A DNA stretch of 64,000 bases from Brenneria rubrifaciens (GTDB lineage: Bacteria; Pseudomonadota; Gammaproteobacteria; Enterobacterales; Enterobacteriaceae): the NCBI RefSeq assembly GCF_005484945.1, contig NZ_CP034035.1:1488001-1552000 (forward strand), read 5' to 3'. The position numbers were made by a program, and so were the translations under genes. Positions 16,802-26,864 of the stretch are shown here, piece after piece (the stretch's first letter is position 1; every line of letters starts with the position of its first letter). Under the pieces are notes generated by a model. It saw only the letters and a list, made by a program, of their open reading frames with translations. It was not told the origin of the DNA and did not search any database.

Positions 16802-17071
16802 ATGGTGAGGGGAACATTGAAGGAAACATTAATATTTTTGCAAGACAATACATCAGAATCTCATCGATATGAGATTTACAAGAGTGAGAGTAAAGATGGC
16901 TATTTTATAGTTATCTATACACAAAGAAACATTATTTATGATGGTTCCTCGTTAGTAATCTGGATAATTGACAATCCTCATTACTGTCTTAAATCACATT
17001 ATATTCCCAATGCCCGGATGGAATGTGAGTCTCACTGGAAAGAAAATTATCTTAATCTGAATGTTTTGTAA
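16802..17071 (+). CDS. Small hypothetical protein, unrecognised
   Basis: This frame encodes 89 residues, MVRGTLKETLIFLQDN..., rich in aromatic residues and isoleucine, with alternating beta-type segments (YEIYKSES, DGYFIVIYTQRNIIYDGSSLVIWIID) and three cysteine-containing positions near the C terminus. I do not recognise a family, signal peptide or membrane helix. The start at 16802 is preferred because GGAGGGCATT precedes it; an ATG at 16790 overlaps that ribosome site. A perfect sigma-28-like -10 box GCCGATAA (16764-16771) lies 31 bp upstream but its -35 region is poor. Codon usage is AT-rich, as in the neighbouring accessory genes. Confidence 0.6.
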   Translation: MVRGTLKETLIFLQDNTSESHRYEIYKSESKDGYFIVIYTQRNIIYDGSSLVIWIIDNPHYCLKSHYIPNARMECESHWKENYLNLNVL

Positions 17072-17326
17072 AGAGAGGATATTTAGCCACCACAGATATT
17101 TTATCTCTTTCTGTTTTAATAAATTAACATTATTAATAATGAAAGGTTTTTTAATTACGAGAATTAATTAGAAATAAAATGTTATAAATTATTCCAATCA
17201 TTTCCTGTTAAAGTTATTATCCCATCGATTGATAATAACATCATTTATTAAATAAATGGGTTAATTAATAAAAAATGATCGATTAAATAGATATGTTGAT
17301 GATTTTTTTTTAGAATAAATAAAAAA
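17072..17326. other. Very AT-rich intergenic stretch
   Basis: Long runs of A and T (TTAATTA, AATAAATAAAAAATAAA) and no plausible gene. Such DNA is typically bound by H-NS in enteric bacteria; that is inference. Confidence 0.5.
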
Positions 17327-17353
17327 TAAAGATTATCGATTACGCGCCGATAC
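17327..17353 (+). promoter_or_regulatory. Sigma-28 (FliA) promoter upstream of the chemoreceptor
   Basis: TAAAGATT (17327-17334), an 11-base spacer and GCCGATAC (17346-17353) match the FliA consensus TAAAGTTT-N11-GCCGATAA at 14 of 16 positions with the exact spacer. It points towards the methyl-accepting chemotaxis gene, whose start is 477 bp downstream. Confidence 0.85.
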
Positions 17354-17829
17354 TCCTTTCAGTGCTAAACGGATTAAGTCGATTCCCCAATTCTCGTCCA
17401 GAGTGAATAATTAATCTTCATTCTAGACATAATGGTTGGATTTTCTATGCCAACAGGCAAAGTTGGTTGGTTAAATATAAATAATTTGTTTGCTAATTGT
17501 TTTGGGTTTGTGTTATGGCGTCGAATTCATTAACCACTATGTTTAGCCTTGGAGTATAAATTATATTATTTATCAGTTGGTTGGGAAGTTTGTGTGTCGC
17601 TATTCGTTTTTCACTGTTGGCTATGTTGTTCAGTGATGTTGCCGCTCGGCGATTGTTTCTATTTATCACCAGGATTCATACATGCCAAGCCTTGGATTCA
17701 TGGGTTTTAATAAAAGTGGTTCATTGGACTATAAGCACTGACCAATAACGGCATTCCATTTTGTTGTAGGAATGAAGTGGGACGAATTGGTCCTGATGCA
17801 GATAGAAAGGACGAGTAAAGGAGAATGAA
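17354..17829 (+). other. Putative long 5' leader of the chemoreceptor gene
   Basis: If the sigma-28 promoter is used, the transcript starts near 17360 and has about 470 untranslated bases. Only very short frames occur in it (for example MPTGKVGWLNINN from 17447). No known riboswitch consensus was recognised. A second promoter nearer the gene cannot be excluded. Confidence 0.45.
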
Positions 17830-19503
17830 ATGAGTTTAGCTAATTGGCGTATAGGATATCGGCTAGGGGCTGGTTTTTCTTTTTTGATATTAATGTTGTT
17901 GATTGTCGGCAGTATTACCATTTCCAAGTTGACTGATTTTAACCGTAAAATGGAAAGTATTGTCTCTGAAGTTTATCCATTGACGGTGAAGGGGAATCAG
18001 CTCATTGAGGAGTTGAGTCGATATCTTAATAACCAGCAATTGCTTTTATTGCTTGAGTCGGAAGCCGAGATCAAAAAGCAATTAGAAGTGACCAAAGAAA
18101 GCACACCGAAAATATCCAGATTAATGGATGATCTGCAAAAATCTGTCAGTGATGATGAGTCACAAGCGATTTTACAGAGTATCGCGGAGATACGGCGTGA
18201 TTATCTTGCTTCGGCAAATAAGCTCATTGCATCAATTGTTGAGAGGAATATTAGCGCTGCTTCAAATGAATACTTCAATGTTACCCGCGTTACTCAGCAA
18301 AAATACACCAAAAAGGTCAGTGATTTTATTGATGTGCAGAATGACAAAATGGCCGCCTCCGCAAAAATGGTATCGACCAGCTACCGCGAAGCGCTGATTC
18401 TGCTGACTATCATTATGGCTGTCAGTGTGATTGCCTGCCTGATTATCGCTTCGCTGATTACCCGAAGTGTGACGCATCCGATAAAAGAAGCGCTGGTGGT
18501 GGCCGAAAACGTCGCTCGGGGTGATCTGACATCCGAAATTCGGATCAACCGTAAAGATGAAACGGGCATGCTGCTTGCGGCGTTGCATCATATGAATACC
18601 AGTTTGCGGCAGATTGTCAGTCAGGTCAGGGACGGTGCCGAAACCATTTCAAGCGCGGCGTCCCAGATTGCGGCGGGTAACCAGGATCTTTCGGCCAGGA
18701 CGGAGGAGCAGGCAAGTTCACTGGAAGAAACGGCATCATCAATGGAGCAATTGACATCAACCATCAAAAATACGGCAGATAATACCCTTCAGGCAACCGA
18801 GTTGGCGGCGAGCACATCTGAGACGGTGAAGAAAAGCGGCGATATGATGGCCAGGGTGACACAGGAAATGCGTGGTATCAGAGATTCCTCGCAGCGTATG
18901 TCGGAAATCATTGGAGTGATTGATGGCATTGCTTTCCAGACCAACATTCTTGCCCTGAATGCAGCGGTGGAAGCGGCACGTGCTGGTGAGCAGGGCAGAG
19001 GATTTGCCGTCGTGGCCAGTGAAGTCCGCGCGTTGGCTCAGCGAAGCGCAACGGCCGCAAAAGAGATCAAAGAGCTGATCGATGATTCTTTTCATAAGGT
19101 TCAGGCGGGTATGGGGCTGGTGGAAGAGACTGGCGTCACGATGAATTCGTTAGTGATGAATGTTCAAGGTGTCAACGGCATCATCAGTGAAATTTCACAA
19201 GCAAGCCGCGAGCAGAGTGATGGCGTTAACCAGATCAATCTGGCGGTCGGTCAGATTGACACCACCACCCAGCAGAACGCGGCGTTGGTCGAAGAATCCG
19301 CCGCTGCCGCACTTTCCTTGCAGGATCAGGCGCACAGCCTGACGCAGACGGTCAGCCTTTTCAAACTGGGTACTGGTTATACGGCCTCGACTGTCGTGAA
19401 AAAACCGGAAACACCAGTCGCTCCAGTGTTGCTGGCGGCTAACGGTGCGGCGGGTACGCGGGAGAAAAAGGCAGGGGATTCAGCAGAGTGGACATCATTT
19501 TAA
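17830..19503 (+). CDS. Methyl-accepting chemotaxis protein with C-terminal CheR-binding pentapeptide
   Basis: The 557-residue receptor has a short cytoplasmic N terminus, membrane segment 1 (about 12-33), a periplasmic four-helix-bundle sensor of the 4HB_MCP type (about 34-188), membrane segment 2 (about 189-211), a HAMP domain (about 212-264) and a signalling domain. The kinase-control hairpin tip is intact (IDGIAFQTNILALNAAVEAARAGEQGRGFAVVASEVR). The last residues EWTSF fit the xWxxF tail that tethers CheR and CheB in Tar and Tsr. The ligand is unknown. AAAGGAGAATGAA precedes the ATG. It is followed by a terminator and preceded by a sigma-28 promoter. Confidence 0.95.
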   Translation: MSLANWRIGYRLGAGFSFLILMLLIVGSITISKLTDFNRKMESIVSEVYPLTVKGNQLIEELSRYLNNQQLLLLLESEAEIKKQLEVTKESTPKISRLMDDLQKSVSDDESQAILQSIAEIRRDYLASANKLIASIVERNISAASNEYFNVTRVTQQKYTKKVSDFIDVQNDKMAASAKMVSTSYREALILLTIIMAVSVIACLIIASLITRSVTHPIKEALVVAENVARGDLTSEIRINRKDETGMLLAALHHMNTSLRQIVSQVRDGAETISSAASQIAAGNQDLSARTEEQASSLEETASSMEQLTSTIKNTADNTLQATELAASTSETVKKSGDMMARVTQEMRGIRDSSQRMSEIIGVIDGIAFQTNILALNAAVEAARAGEQGRGFAVVASEVRALAQRSATAAKEIKELIDDSFHKVQAGMGLVEETGVTMNSLVMNVQGVNGIISEISQASREQSDGVNQINLAVGQIDTTTQQNAALVEESAAAALSLQDQAHSLTQTVSLFKLGTGYTASTVVKKPETPVAPVLLAANGAAGTREKKAGDSAEWTSF

Positions 19504-19534
19504 TCTGATTTACCTGTATTACTCAGTTAGCGAG

Positions 19535-19566
19535 ACCGCCATTGAATCACTCATTGGCGGTATTTC
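19535..19566 (+). terminator. Terminator after the chemoreceptor gene
   Basis: ACCGCCA (19535-19541) pairs with TGGCGGT (19555-19561), extended by TGA/TCA inside one mismatch, and is followed by ATTTCTTAATT. It starts 32 bp after the stop. Confidence 0.75.
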
Positions 19567-19588
19567 TTAATTATATCCCTTCAATATT

Positions 19589-19629
19589 GATTTACTCGCT
19601 ACACTTGATTGATTCACTCGCTACACTTG
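19589..19629 (+). repeat. 22-bp-period direct repeat upstream of opgG
   Basis: GATTTACTCGCTACACTTG (19589-19607) and GATTCACTCGCTACACTTG (19611-19629) are identical at 18 of 19 positions and separated by ATT. The 22-bp period is about two helical turns, so a protein could bind both on one face. It lies about 390 bp upstream of opgG. The rest of the 19567-20019 gap shows no gene. Confidence 0.75.
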
Positions 19630-20019
19630 GGGTTAGGTTTGATTAATTTTATTTCAATCTTGTTGGCATCATCGAATTAAGATTTTTCCTATTCTGCATT
19701 TTCGGTGTCGTAAATATTCCGATTTTTTCAGGCAATGAGTCTTTTGCCAACTGGCACGGATGAGGTAATGGCCAGCTCTTGAATGGCCTGCAACGGTAGC
19801 TGTTTGGGATTGCTGCTTATTTGCCGATATTCTTACAGGTTGGCCGCTATAGACGATATTCGTTATTAATTTTTCTGACCCGATTTATCCTCTTTTGATG
19901 TTCTTGTTGCTCAAACACTGACCTATTATGATGAACCATCTCTTTATCAAGTTGTCGGAAAGCTAACTTATCCATTAGTATGGATTTTAATTGATTGAAG
20001 CACACATACAGGGGGAGTT

Positions 20020-21588
20020 GTGCTGGTTAATAAATTTGGAATTAAACAGCGAGTTGCCAGTCTTGGCTGGATTTCAGCGATGGTTCTGTTGTCTTTAAGT
20101 GCAGCACCGACTTGGGCATTTACTATTGACGATGTGGCGCAAAAGGCAGAAAAGCTGGCGGCTAAGAGTTTTGAGACGCCGAAAAGCAATCTTCCGGCAC
20201 AATTTCGTGATATGAAGTTTGCTGACTATCAGCAGATTCATTTCAATCACGAAAAATCATACTGGAACGCGTTAAAAACGCCTTTCAAGCTCCAGTTTTA
20301 TCATCAAGGGATGTATTTCGATACACCGGTGAAAATTAATGAAGTGACGGCAACCACGGTAAACGAGATTAAATATTCAGCCGATTACTTTAATTTTGGC
20401 TCCGTCAACCATGATCCCGAAACCGTGAAGAACCTCGGCTTTGCCGGTTTCAAAGTGCTTTACCCAATAAATAGCCCGGATAAGGACGATGAAATCGTCA
20501 GCATGCTGGGTGCCAGCTATTTCCGAGTGGTCGGTAAAGGGCAGATTTATGGATTATCATCGCGTGGTCTGGCCATTGATACGGCGCTACCTTCTGGTGA
20601 AGAGTTTCCTCGCTTCCGTGAGTTCTGGATTGAACGGCCCAAGCCAAACGATAAGCATCTGGTAATTTTCGCATTGCTGGATTCGCCTCGTGCGACAGGC
20701 GCATATCGCTTTATCGTTTATCCGGGACGCGATAACGTAATTGATGTTCAAGCGAAAGTTTATCTGCGAGACAAGGTGGGCAAGCTGGGCATCGCGCCGC
20801 TGACCAGTATGTTTCTCTTTGGGCCAAATCAGCCTTCTCCGACGCTGAACTATCGCCCGGCGCTGCATGACTCTAACGGCTTGTCGATTCATGCCGGCAA
20901 TGGCGAGTGGATTTGGCGGCCGCTGAATAATCCCAAACATCTCTCTGTCAGTACTTATGCCGTGGAGAACCCAAAAGGGTTTGGTCTGTTGCAACGTGGC
21001 CGCGATTTTTCCGCTTATGAAGATCTTGATGACCGCTATGACTTACGTCCAAGTGGCTGGATCGAGCCGAGAGGCGAGTGGGGCAAAGGTAAAGTCGAGC
21101 TGGTTGAAATCCCGACGGCTGATGAAACAAACGATAACATCGTTGCGTTCTGGACGCCGGATGTGTTACCGGAAACCGGTAAGCCGCTGGATATCCGGTA
21201 TCGTTTGCACTTCACCCGCGATGAGGATCTGTTACATTCACCCGATATCGCCTATGTTCAGCAAACCCGTCGTTCTACCGGCGATGTGAAGCAGTCCAAT
21301 CTGATCCGTCAACCTGATGGCTCTATCGCTTTTCTCGTCGATTTTGTTGGTCCGACGCTGAAAGAGATGGATAAAGCGACGCCAGTGGCATCGCAGGTCA
21401 GTATTGGCGAAAACGGTGAAATTGTTGAGAATAGCGTTCGTTACAATCCTGTGACTCAAGGTTGGCGTCTGACACTGCGTTTGCGTGTGAAAGACAATAA
21501 ACAGCCAACGGAAATGAGAGCGGCCTTGGTTAATGGTGAGACAACATTGACTGAAACCTGGAGTTATCAGCTACCTGCTAATGAATAA
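20020..21588 (+). CDS. opgG: OpgG (MdoG), periplasmic glucan biosynthesis protein
   Basis: The 522-residue protein is OpgG, needed for beta-1,6 branching of osmoregulated periplasmic glucans. An N-terminal signal peptide ([22 protein letters not shown], cleavage after about residue 34) precedes the mature start [14 protein letters not shown], matching E. coli FSIDDVAKQAQ. Conserved stretches include [46 protein letters not shown] and [13 protein letters not shown]. The start is GTG at 20020 with GGGGGAG upstream. It overlaps opgH by 8 bp, a translationally coupled pair. Loss of opgGH commonly reduces virulence in soft-rot bacteria. Confidence 0.97.
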   Translation: MLVNKFGIKQRVASLGWISAMVLLSLSAAPTWAFTIDDVAQKAEKLAAKSFETPKSNLPAQFRDMKFADYQQIHFNHEKSYWNALKTPFKLQFYHQGMYFDTPVKINEVTATTVNEIKYSADYFNFGSVNHDPETVKNLGFAGFKVLYPINSPDKDDEIVSMLGASYFRVVGKGQIYGLSSRGLAIDTALPSGEEFPRFREFWIERPKPNDKHLVIFALLDSPRATGAYRFIVYPGRDNVIDVQAKVYLRDKVGKLGIAPLTSMFLFGPNQPSPTLNYRPALHDSNGLSIHAGNGEWIWRPLNNPKHLSVSTYAVENPKGFGLLQRGRDFSAYEDLDDRYDLRPSGWIEPRGEWGKGKVELVEIPTADETNDNIVAFWTPDVLPETGKPLDIRYRLHFTRDEDLLHSPDIAYVQQTRRSTGDVKQSNLIRQPDGSIAFLVDFVGPTLKEMDKATPVASQVSIGENGEIVENSVRYNPVTQGWRLTLRLRVKDNKQPTEMRAALVNGETTLTETWSYQLPANE

Positions 21589-24130
21589 GTCAACTTCTCT
21601 TCTCGATTATATTGAGAAATTGCCCTTGTCTGCTGAGGAGGCAGGGGCACTGCGTGAAAAGCTACCGCATTCCGCTAAGGTCGAACAGACCGTTTTGCAT
21701 CAGGTATTGTCAGAAGGTGAGCAGGTCAATGTTCAGGTGGAAGAAGATGTTTCGCTGAACTCGGTTAAAGCCCGGCTGGAAATGGCTTGGCCTGATGCGC
21801 TGAACGATGGCAAACAACTGGGTAAAGACAGGGAAGGGCGAACGGCTTTAAAGGCCATGCCGACAATCACTCGTGCGTCCATGTTTCCTGATATTTGGCG
21901 TACTAACCCGCTGGTTCGCTGGTGGGAAAGTCTGCTGGGTCGTTCTGCGCCACCTCGTTTCCAAACCAGTCCTGAAGAACGGATCGCTGAAAGCCGATGG
22001 CGCATGGTCGGAACGATCCGACGTTATATTCTGTTGATACTGACGCTTTTCCAAACGGCTATTGCAACATGGTACATGAAGACAATCCTGCCTTATCAAG
22101 GCTGGTCGTTGATTGATCCGTTTGAAATGGCCCATCAGCCTTTGACGCGTTCGCTGATGCAGATACTGCCTTATGTTCTGCAAAGTGGCATTTTGGTTCT
22201 GTTTGCCGTGCTGTTCTGTTGGGTTTCCGCCGGGTTCTGGACAGCCTTGATGGGATTCCTGCAACTGCTGATTGGACGCGATAAATACAGCATTTCGTCT
22301 ACTACGGTCGATAATGAGCCGCTTAACCCGGACCATCGTACCGCCCTAATCATGCCCATCTGCAACGAAGATGTCGAACGCGTGTTTGCCGGGCTGCGTG
22401 CTACCTATGAGTCCGTTGAAGCAACCGGCATGCTCGATCACTTCGATATCTATGTGCTGAGCGACAGTAACGATCCTGATACCTGCGTTGCAGAGCAAAG
22501 AGCTTGGATGGAGCTTTGCCGGGATGTGGGCGGTGCGGGGCGTATTTTTTACCGCCGCCGCCGCCGCCGTGTAAAACGTAAAAGTGGCAACATTGACGAC
22601 TTCTGCCGTCGCTGGGGCAATCAGTACAGTTACATGGTGATTCTGGATGCCGACAGCGTCATGAGTGGCGAATGTCTGACATCACTCGTCAGGCTGATGG
22701 AAGCGAACCCGAATGCAGGGATTATCCAGTCCTCTCCGAAAGCCTCTGGCATGGACACCCTTTATGCGCGCTGTCAACAGTTTGCCACACGTGTATATGG
22801 ACCGCTCTTTACCGCCGGGCTCCATTTCTGGCAGTTAGGTGAATCCCATTACTGGGGACATAACGCCATTATCCGGGTGAAACCGTTTATTGAACACTGT
22901 GCGCTGGCGCCGCTGCCAGGCGAAGGCTCATTCGCCGGCGCTATTCTTTCCCACGATTTTGTTGAGGCTGCGCTGATGCGTCGCGCCGGATGGGGAGTCT
23001 GGATCGCCTATGATCTGCCGGGTAGCTATGAGGAGTTACCGCCGAACCTGCTGGATGAACTGAAACGCGACCGTCGCTGGTGTCATGGTAATCTCATGAA
23101 CTTCCGTCTGTTCCTGGTCAAAGGGATGCATCCGGTGCATCGTGCCGTATTCCTTACCGGGGTCATGTCGTATCTTTCCGCGCCGTTATGGTTCATGTTC
23201 CTGATGCTATCGACGGCTTTGCAGGTAGTGCATACCCTGATGGAACCACAGTATTTCCTGCAACCCAGACAGTTATTCCCTGTCTGGCCGCAATGGCGGC
23301 CCGAGCTGGCAATCGCACTATTCTCGACCACGCTGGTATTGCTGTTCCTGCCAAAATTGTTAAGCGTGATTTTGATTTGTGCAAAGGGCGCGAAAGCCTA
23401 CGGGGGTATGTTCCGCTTATTCATTTCGCTTCTGGTGGAAGTGCTGTTCTCGGTGCTTCTGGCGCCGGTCAGGATGTTGTTTCATACCGTGTTTGTGGTC
23501 AGCGCGTTCCTTGGGTGGTCTGTTCAATGGAAATCGCCTCAGCGTGATGATGACGCGACATCGTGGGGTGAAGCATTTGTCCGTCACGGTTCCCAGTTGG
23601 CGCTGGGGTTGGTCTGGGCGATCGGCATGGCGTGGCTGGATCTGCGTTTTCTGTGGTGGCTGGCGCCAATTGTGTTTTCATTGATCCTGTCGCCGTTTGT
23701 CTCTGTTTATTCCAGCCGGGCCTCGTTGGGGCTGGCGTGTAAGCGCGCCAAACTGTTGCTGATCCCGGAAGAATACGAACCGCCGCGTGAGCTTGTCGCA
23801 ACGGATGAATATTGCCAGTTGAACCGCCAACGCAAATTGGAGAACGGGTTCATTCAGGCTGTGTTTGACCCTTCCATCAATGCGCTTGCCAGTGCGATGG
23901 CAACAGCACGCCATCGTTTCAGTCGGGCTATTGAAGAGGCGCGCGAGCAGAACGTCCTTGACGCGCTGAGTCGCAAACCAGAAGAGGTAGGTGATAATCA
24001 GCGTTTGGCGTTACTCAGCGATCCGGTGACGATTTCCCGCCTGCATTATCTTGTGTGGCAGAAGCCTGGCGAGCATGCCGCGTGGTCCGACTACTATCGG
24101 AGAGTCTCGGCGCCTATAATCAAAGGCTGA
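21581..24130 (+). CDS. opgH: OpgH (MdoH), membrane glucan glucosyltransferase
   Basis: The 849-residue inner membrane family-2 glycosyltransferase makes the beta-1,2-glucan backbone of periplasmic glucans from UDP-glucose. In E. coli it also links UDP-glucose levels to FtsZ. Visible motifs are [10 protein letters not shown], the DSD-type catalytic aspartates ([11 protein letters not shown]), [26 protein letters not shown] and the Q/RxxRW motif [10 protein letters not shown]. Membrane helices flank the catalytic loop (about 145-215 and 500-690). The basic stretch [23 protein letters not shown] is conserved. It follows opgG with an 8-bp overlap. Confidence 0.97.
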   Translation: MNKSTSLLDYIEKLPLSAEEAGALREKLPHSAKVEQTVLHQVLSEGEQVNVQVEEDVSLNSVKARLEMAWPDALNDGKQLGKDREGRTALKAMPTITRASMFPDIWRTNPLVRWWESLLGRSAPPRFQTSPEERIAESRWRMVGTIRRYILLILTLFQTAIATWYMKTILPYQGWSLIDPFEMAHQPLTRSLMQILPYVLQSGILVLFAVLFCWVSAGFWTALMGFLQLLIGRDKYSISSTTVDNEPLNPDHRTALIMPICNEDVERVFAGLRATYESVEATGMLDHFDIYVLSDSNDPDTCVAEQRAWMELCRDVGGAGRIFYRRRRRRVKRKSGNIDDFCRRWGNQYSYMVILDADSVMSGECLTSLVRLMEANPNAGIIQSSPKASGMDTLYARCQQFATRVYGPLFTAGLHFWQLGESHYWGHNAIIRVKPFIEHCALAPLPGEGSFAGAILSHDFVEAALMRRAGWGVWIAYDLPGSYEELPPNLLDELKRDRRWCHGNLMNFRLFLVKGMHPVHRAVFLTGVMSYLSAPLWFMFLMLSTALQVVHTLMEPQYFLQPRQLFPVWPQWRPELAIALFSTTLVLLFLPKLLSVILICAKGAKAYGGMFRLFISLLVEVLFSVLLAPVRMLFHTVFVVSAFLGWSVQWKSPQRDDDATSWGEAFVRHGSQLALGLVWAIGMAWLDLRFLWWLAPIVFSLILSPFVSVYSSRASLGLACKRAKLLLIPEEYEPPRELVATDEYCQLNRQRKLENGFIQAVFDPSINALASAMATARHRFSRAIEEAREQNVLDALSRKPEEVGDNQRLALLSDPVTISRLHYLVWQKPGEHAAWSDYYRRVSAPIIKG

Positions 24131-24151
24131 TCTTTCTTCAATCGGTATGCG

Positions 24152-24183
24152 AAAAGCAACAGTCCTGACTGTTGCTTTTTTTG
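24152..24183 (+). terminator. Terminator of opgGH
   Basis: AAAAGCAACAG (24152-24162) and CTGTTGCTTTT (24169-24179) form an 11-bp stem with a 6-base loop, followed by a run of T residues. Confidence 0.92.
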
Positions 24184-24261
24184 TTGTTGTCTCTATTGCC
24201 ATTCAGCTATCTGCCGGGGAGAGTGTTGCGTGCGTCAGCCTGACGTTTCCTTTTTTCCTCA

Positions 24262-25476
24262 TCATTCAGGTTTTGAAGTACGCCGTTGTAAACTCCTCCA
24301 GGAATAGATGACATTGATCAAGACGACCAGAGCCGTCACGATAAATACCGCGCGGAAGCCATAATTAGCTGAAATGGAAGCGCCGATGATGGGGCCTGTG
24401 ACGTTACCGACATCACGGAATGACTGGTTATAGCTAAAAATTCGTCCCGCTACCTGATGGGAGGAATGATAAATCAACAGCGTTTGCACGGCCGGGAGCA
24501 ATGCGCCGTCCGCAGCGCCTAACAGGAAACGCAGTATACCCAGTTGCCAGGGCGTCTGAACAAAAGCCATGGGAATGAGCAGCAGAACGGACATAATCAG
24601 CATGGCAATCAGAATACGTTCCGGGCCGATTTTATCGCCCAGCTTACCTAGCCTGGGCGCGCAGAGCAGTGCTGAGACACCTGGAATGGCGGCGATCATG
24701 CCGCTAATAAAGGCGAGATTCTGTGTCGTCCCAGCTAAGTCGCGAACAAATAGGGTAAGAATGGGGATAACCGAACCCGATGCAACCTGAATGATTAACG
24801 TCGTTATGAACAGACTCAAAATCAGCCTGGGGTTCTTCAGAGATGTAATCACCTGACGACCGCTCAGCATGTCCTTTTTACGTACCGCGGTAAAACGTTC
24901 CTGCACAAATAGCAGTGTGATCAGAAAACAGATAAACAGCACGCCGGCTGTGATAAAAAAGACGGGACGTAATCCATAAACATCCGCCAAATATCCCCCA
25001 ATCAGCGGGCCGATTAGTGCCCCACTCACCGCACCTGTGGATAGTGTTCCCAAGGCCCAGCCACTCTTATTGCGAGGAACCTGCGTAGCGATCAAAGCGT
25101 TTGCATTGGGAACAAAGCCCCCCAGGACGCCAAGTACTGCCCGAAGGCACAGGAATTGCCAAATGTTTTGCGCTAATCCCATCAAAACCATAACAATACA
25201 CATCCCAAGCGCAGAACGCAGCAGCATCAGTTTGCGCCCTTTACGATCGGCGAGTCGTCCCCAGAAAGGGGAAGCGATGGCAGAAAAAAGAAACGTGATG
25301 CTGAAAACAATCCCCGACCACATGTTCAGCGCACTGTGGCCCGTGATGCCGAGCTGTTCAACATAGAGGGGAAGAAACGGCATGACAAGGCTGAATGCGG
25401 CACCGGTGAAAAAGCAACCCAGCCAGGTAACATAGAGGTTACGCTTCCAATCAATCGGTTCCGTTTCTGGTGTCAT
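24262..25476 (-). CDS. mdtG: MdtG, major facilitator multidrug efflux transporter
   Basis: The 404-residue protein matches MdtG (YceE, 408 residues), a 12-helix drug:proton antiporter linked to fosfomycin and deoxycholate resistance. The motif A loop between helices 2 and 3 is [19 protein letters not shown], and motif C-like [10 protein letters not shown] lies in helix 5. A second motif-A copy is [12 protein letters not shown]. Start [22 protein letters not shown] fits E. coli. It is convergent with opgH, with lpxL upstream on the same strand. No MarA-type site was looked for successfully. Confidence 0.93.
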   Translation of the reverse strand: MTPETEPIDWKRNLYVTWLGCFFTGAAFSLVMPFLPLYVEQLGITGHSALNMWSGIVFSITFLFSAIASPFWGRLADRKGRKLMLLRSALGMCIVMVLMGLAQNIWQFLCLRAVLGVLGGFVPNANALIATQVPRNKSGWALGTLSTGAVSGALIGPLIGGYLADVYGLRPVFFITAGVLFICFLITLLFVQERFTAVRKKDMLSGRQVITSLKNPRLILSLFITTLIIQVASGSVIPILTLFVRDLAGTTQNLAFISGMIAAIPGVSALLCAPRLGKLGDKIGPERILIAMLIMSVLLLIPMAFVQTPWQLGILRFLLGAADGALLPAVQTLLIYHSSHQVAGRIFSYNQSFRDVGNVTGPIIGASISANYGFRAVFIVTALVVLINVIYSWRSLQRRTSKPE

Positions 25477-25650
25477 AATTTTCCGAGCTTGTTATTGCTA
25501 TTTTTGGATGGACGGCAATTGGTGAGGCGAAAAGAAAATATTACATAGCAGACAATGTAATTAGTATGAGCCGCTTACCCTAGCTCGGCAAGGCGTAGAT
25601 GCTTGATTAGCAAGAATCGTTCAATTTTTCAGACAGATGGTATGGAGGGG

Positions 25651-25688
25651 CGGTCTCCTCCACGACAATGGCATGGAGGGGAAGACCG
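25651..25688. repeat. Imperfect long hairpin between mdtG and lpxL
   Basis: CGGTCTCCTCCA (25651-25662) pairs with TGGAGG and AGACCG (25674-25688) around a 3-base bulge. It starts 7 bp past the lpxL stop. No T-run is present, so it is a possible terminator or RNA 3'-end stabiliser of lpxL. Confidence 0.5.
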
Positions 25689-25694
25689 GGACGA

Positions 25695-26615
25695 TTAATA
25701 CAATGAGGGCTCGCCTTCCGGGCGGGTCTTAAAACGACGATGTAGCCACATGTATTGATCGGGGGCTAACAGAATATTCTGCTCAACGATTTTGTTCATC
25801 CATGCCGCTGTCGCCGCTTCGTTTTCCACAGGAATATCCAATTTTGCTGATTGGATCAGCAGTTCGTATCCTTTCCCGTTCGGTAGACGGCGGGGAACGA
25901 AAGGCACGATAGCCGGGCGGGCCGATTTAGCCAGCATATAGCTTCCTACCGTGGTTGCCGCTTTATCTACCGCAAACAGGGGAACGAACACACTACTGCG
26001 CGGACCGTAGTCGTGGTCGGGCGCGTACCAGATAATTTCGCCTTGTTTTAGCGCCCGGATCATGCCCTTCAGATCTCTACGGTCCAGCATGCTTTTATTC
26101 GACCGCAGTCTGCCCCAGGTTTGGAGCCAATCAATTAATTTATTATCGTTGGGGCGATAAACACCGATCCCCGCGTTTCTTATACCGAAGATGCGCGCAC
26201 CGAGTTCCAGCGTCAGAAAATGCAGTCCGATAAGCAGAATACCGCAGTTTTGTTCACGCAGGCGGGTGATATGCTCGACGCCTTTGACAGTGAACCAGCG
26301 CTCAATACGCCAATCCGGCCAGAACCACGCCATACCGGTTTCCAGAATCCCCATCCCGACGGCCTCGAAATTTTTTCTGACCAGTTCGTTTCGCTCCGTC
26401 AGCGGCATATCGGGGAAGCAGAGTTCAATATTGCGGGTGGTAATCTCGACACGGCGCGGCAACAGACGCATGGACAGATGTCCGAGTCGGGTGCCTATCC
26501 AATAAAGAAAGGGATAGGGTAACAGGACAATGAGATAAAGCATTCCGATACCCAGCCAGGTTACCCAGTAACGTGGGTGTAACAGTGAACGATTAAACGA
26601 GGGGATCTGTGTCAT
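25695..26615 (-). CDS. lpxL: LpxL (HtrB), lipid A lauroyl acyltransferase
   Basis: The 306-residue inner membrane enzyme transfers a secondary acyl chain (laurate in E. coli) from acyl-ACP to Kdo2-lipid IVA. One N-terminal membrane anchor (about 17-37) precedes the acyltransferase domain with the HX4E-type catalytic motif [41 protein letters not shown] and [19 protein letters not shown], and the conserved C terminus [15 protein letters not shown]. Length equals E. coli LpxL (306). Confidence 0.96.
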   Translation of the reverse strand: MTQIPSFNRSLLHPRYWVTWLGIGMLYLIVLLPYPFLYWIGTRLGHLSMRLLPRRVEITTRNIELCFPDMPLTERNELVRKNFEAVGMGILETGMAWFWPDWRIERWFTVKGVEHITRLREQNCGILLIGLHFLTLELGARIFGIRNAGIGVYRPNDNKLIDWLQTWGRLRSNKSMLDRRDLKGMIRALKQGEIIWYAPDHDYGPRSSVFVPLFAVDKAATTVGSYMLAKSARPAIVPFVPRRLPNGKGYELLIQSAKLDIPVENEAATAAWMNKIVEQNILLAPDQYMWLHRRFKTRPEGEPSLY

Positions 26616-26864
26616 GGCCTTAGTATCAATATTCCGGTGCTGATCAGCACACGTACCGTTAAAAGGAATGAATAAAATTTTACTCAGCAGGATAGATTAT
26701 TGCGGTAGTTTCTTGAGAAAACAAACTGGCAACGTCTTTCAGCCTGATTTTTATACAAAAAATGGAATTGGCATAATAATATCATCTTCTGATGATGTTT
26801 TTTGACCCATGGTGACATCAACGCGGTGGTGAAATGGCGATCAGTGAGGATCGCCAGTCATGAA

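Noticed and set aside
13147..17829. Integrase or repeated tRNA end expected for an island at tRNA-Ser
   Set aside because: No integrase gene and no second copy of the tRNA 3' end were seen, so no attachment site was annotated.
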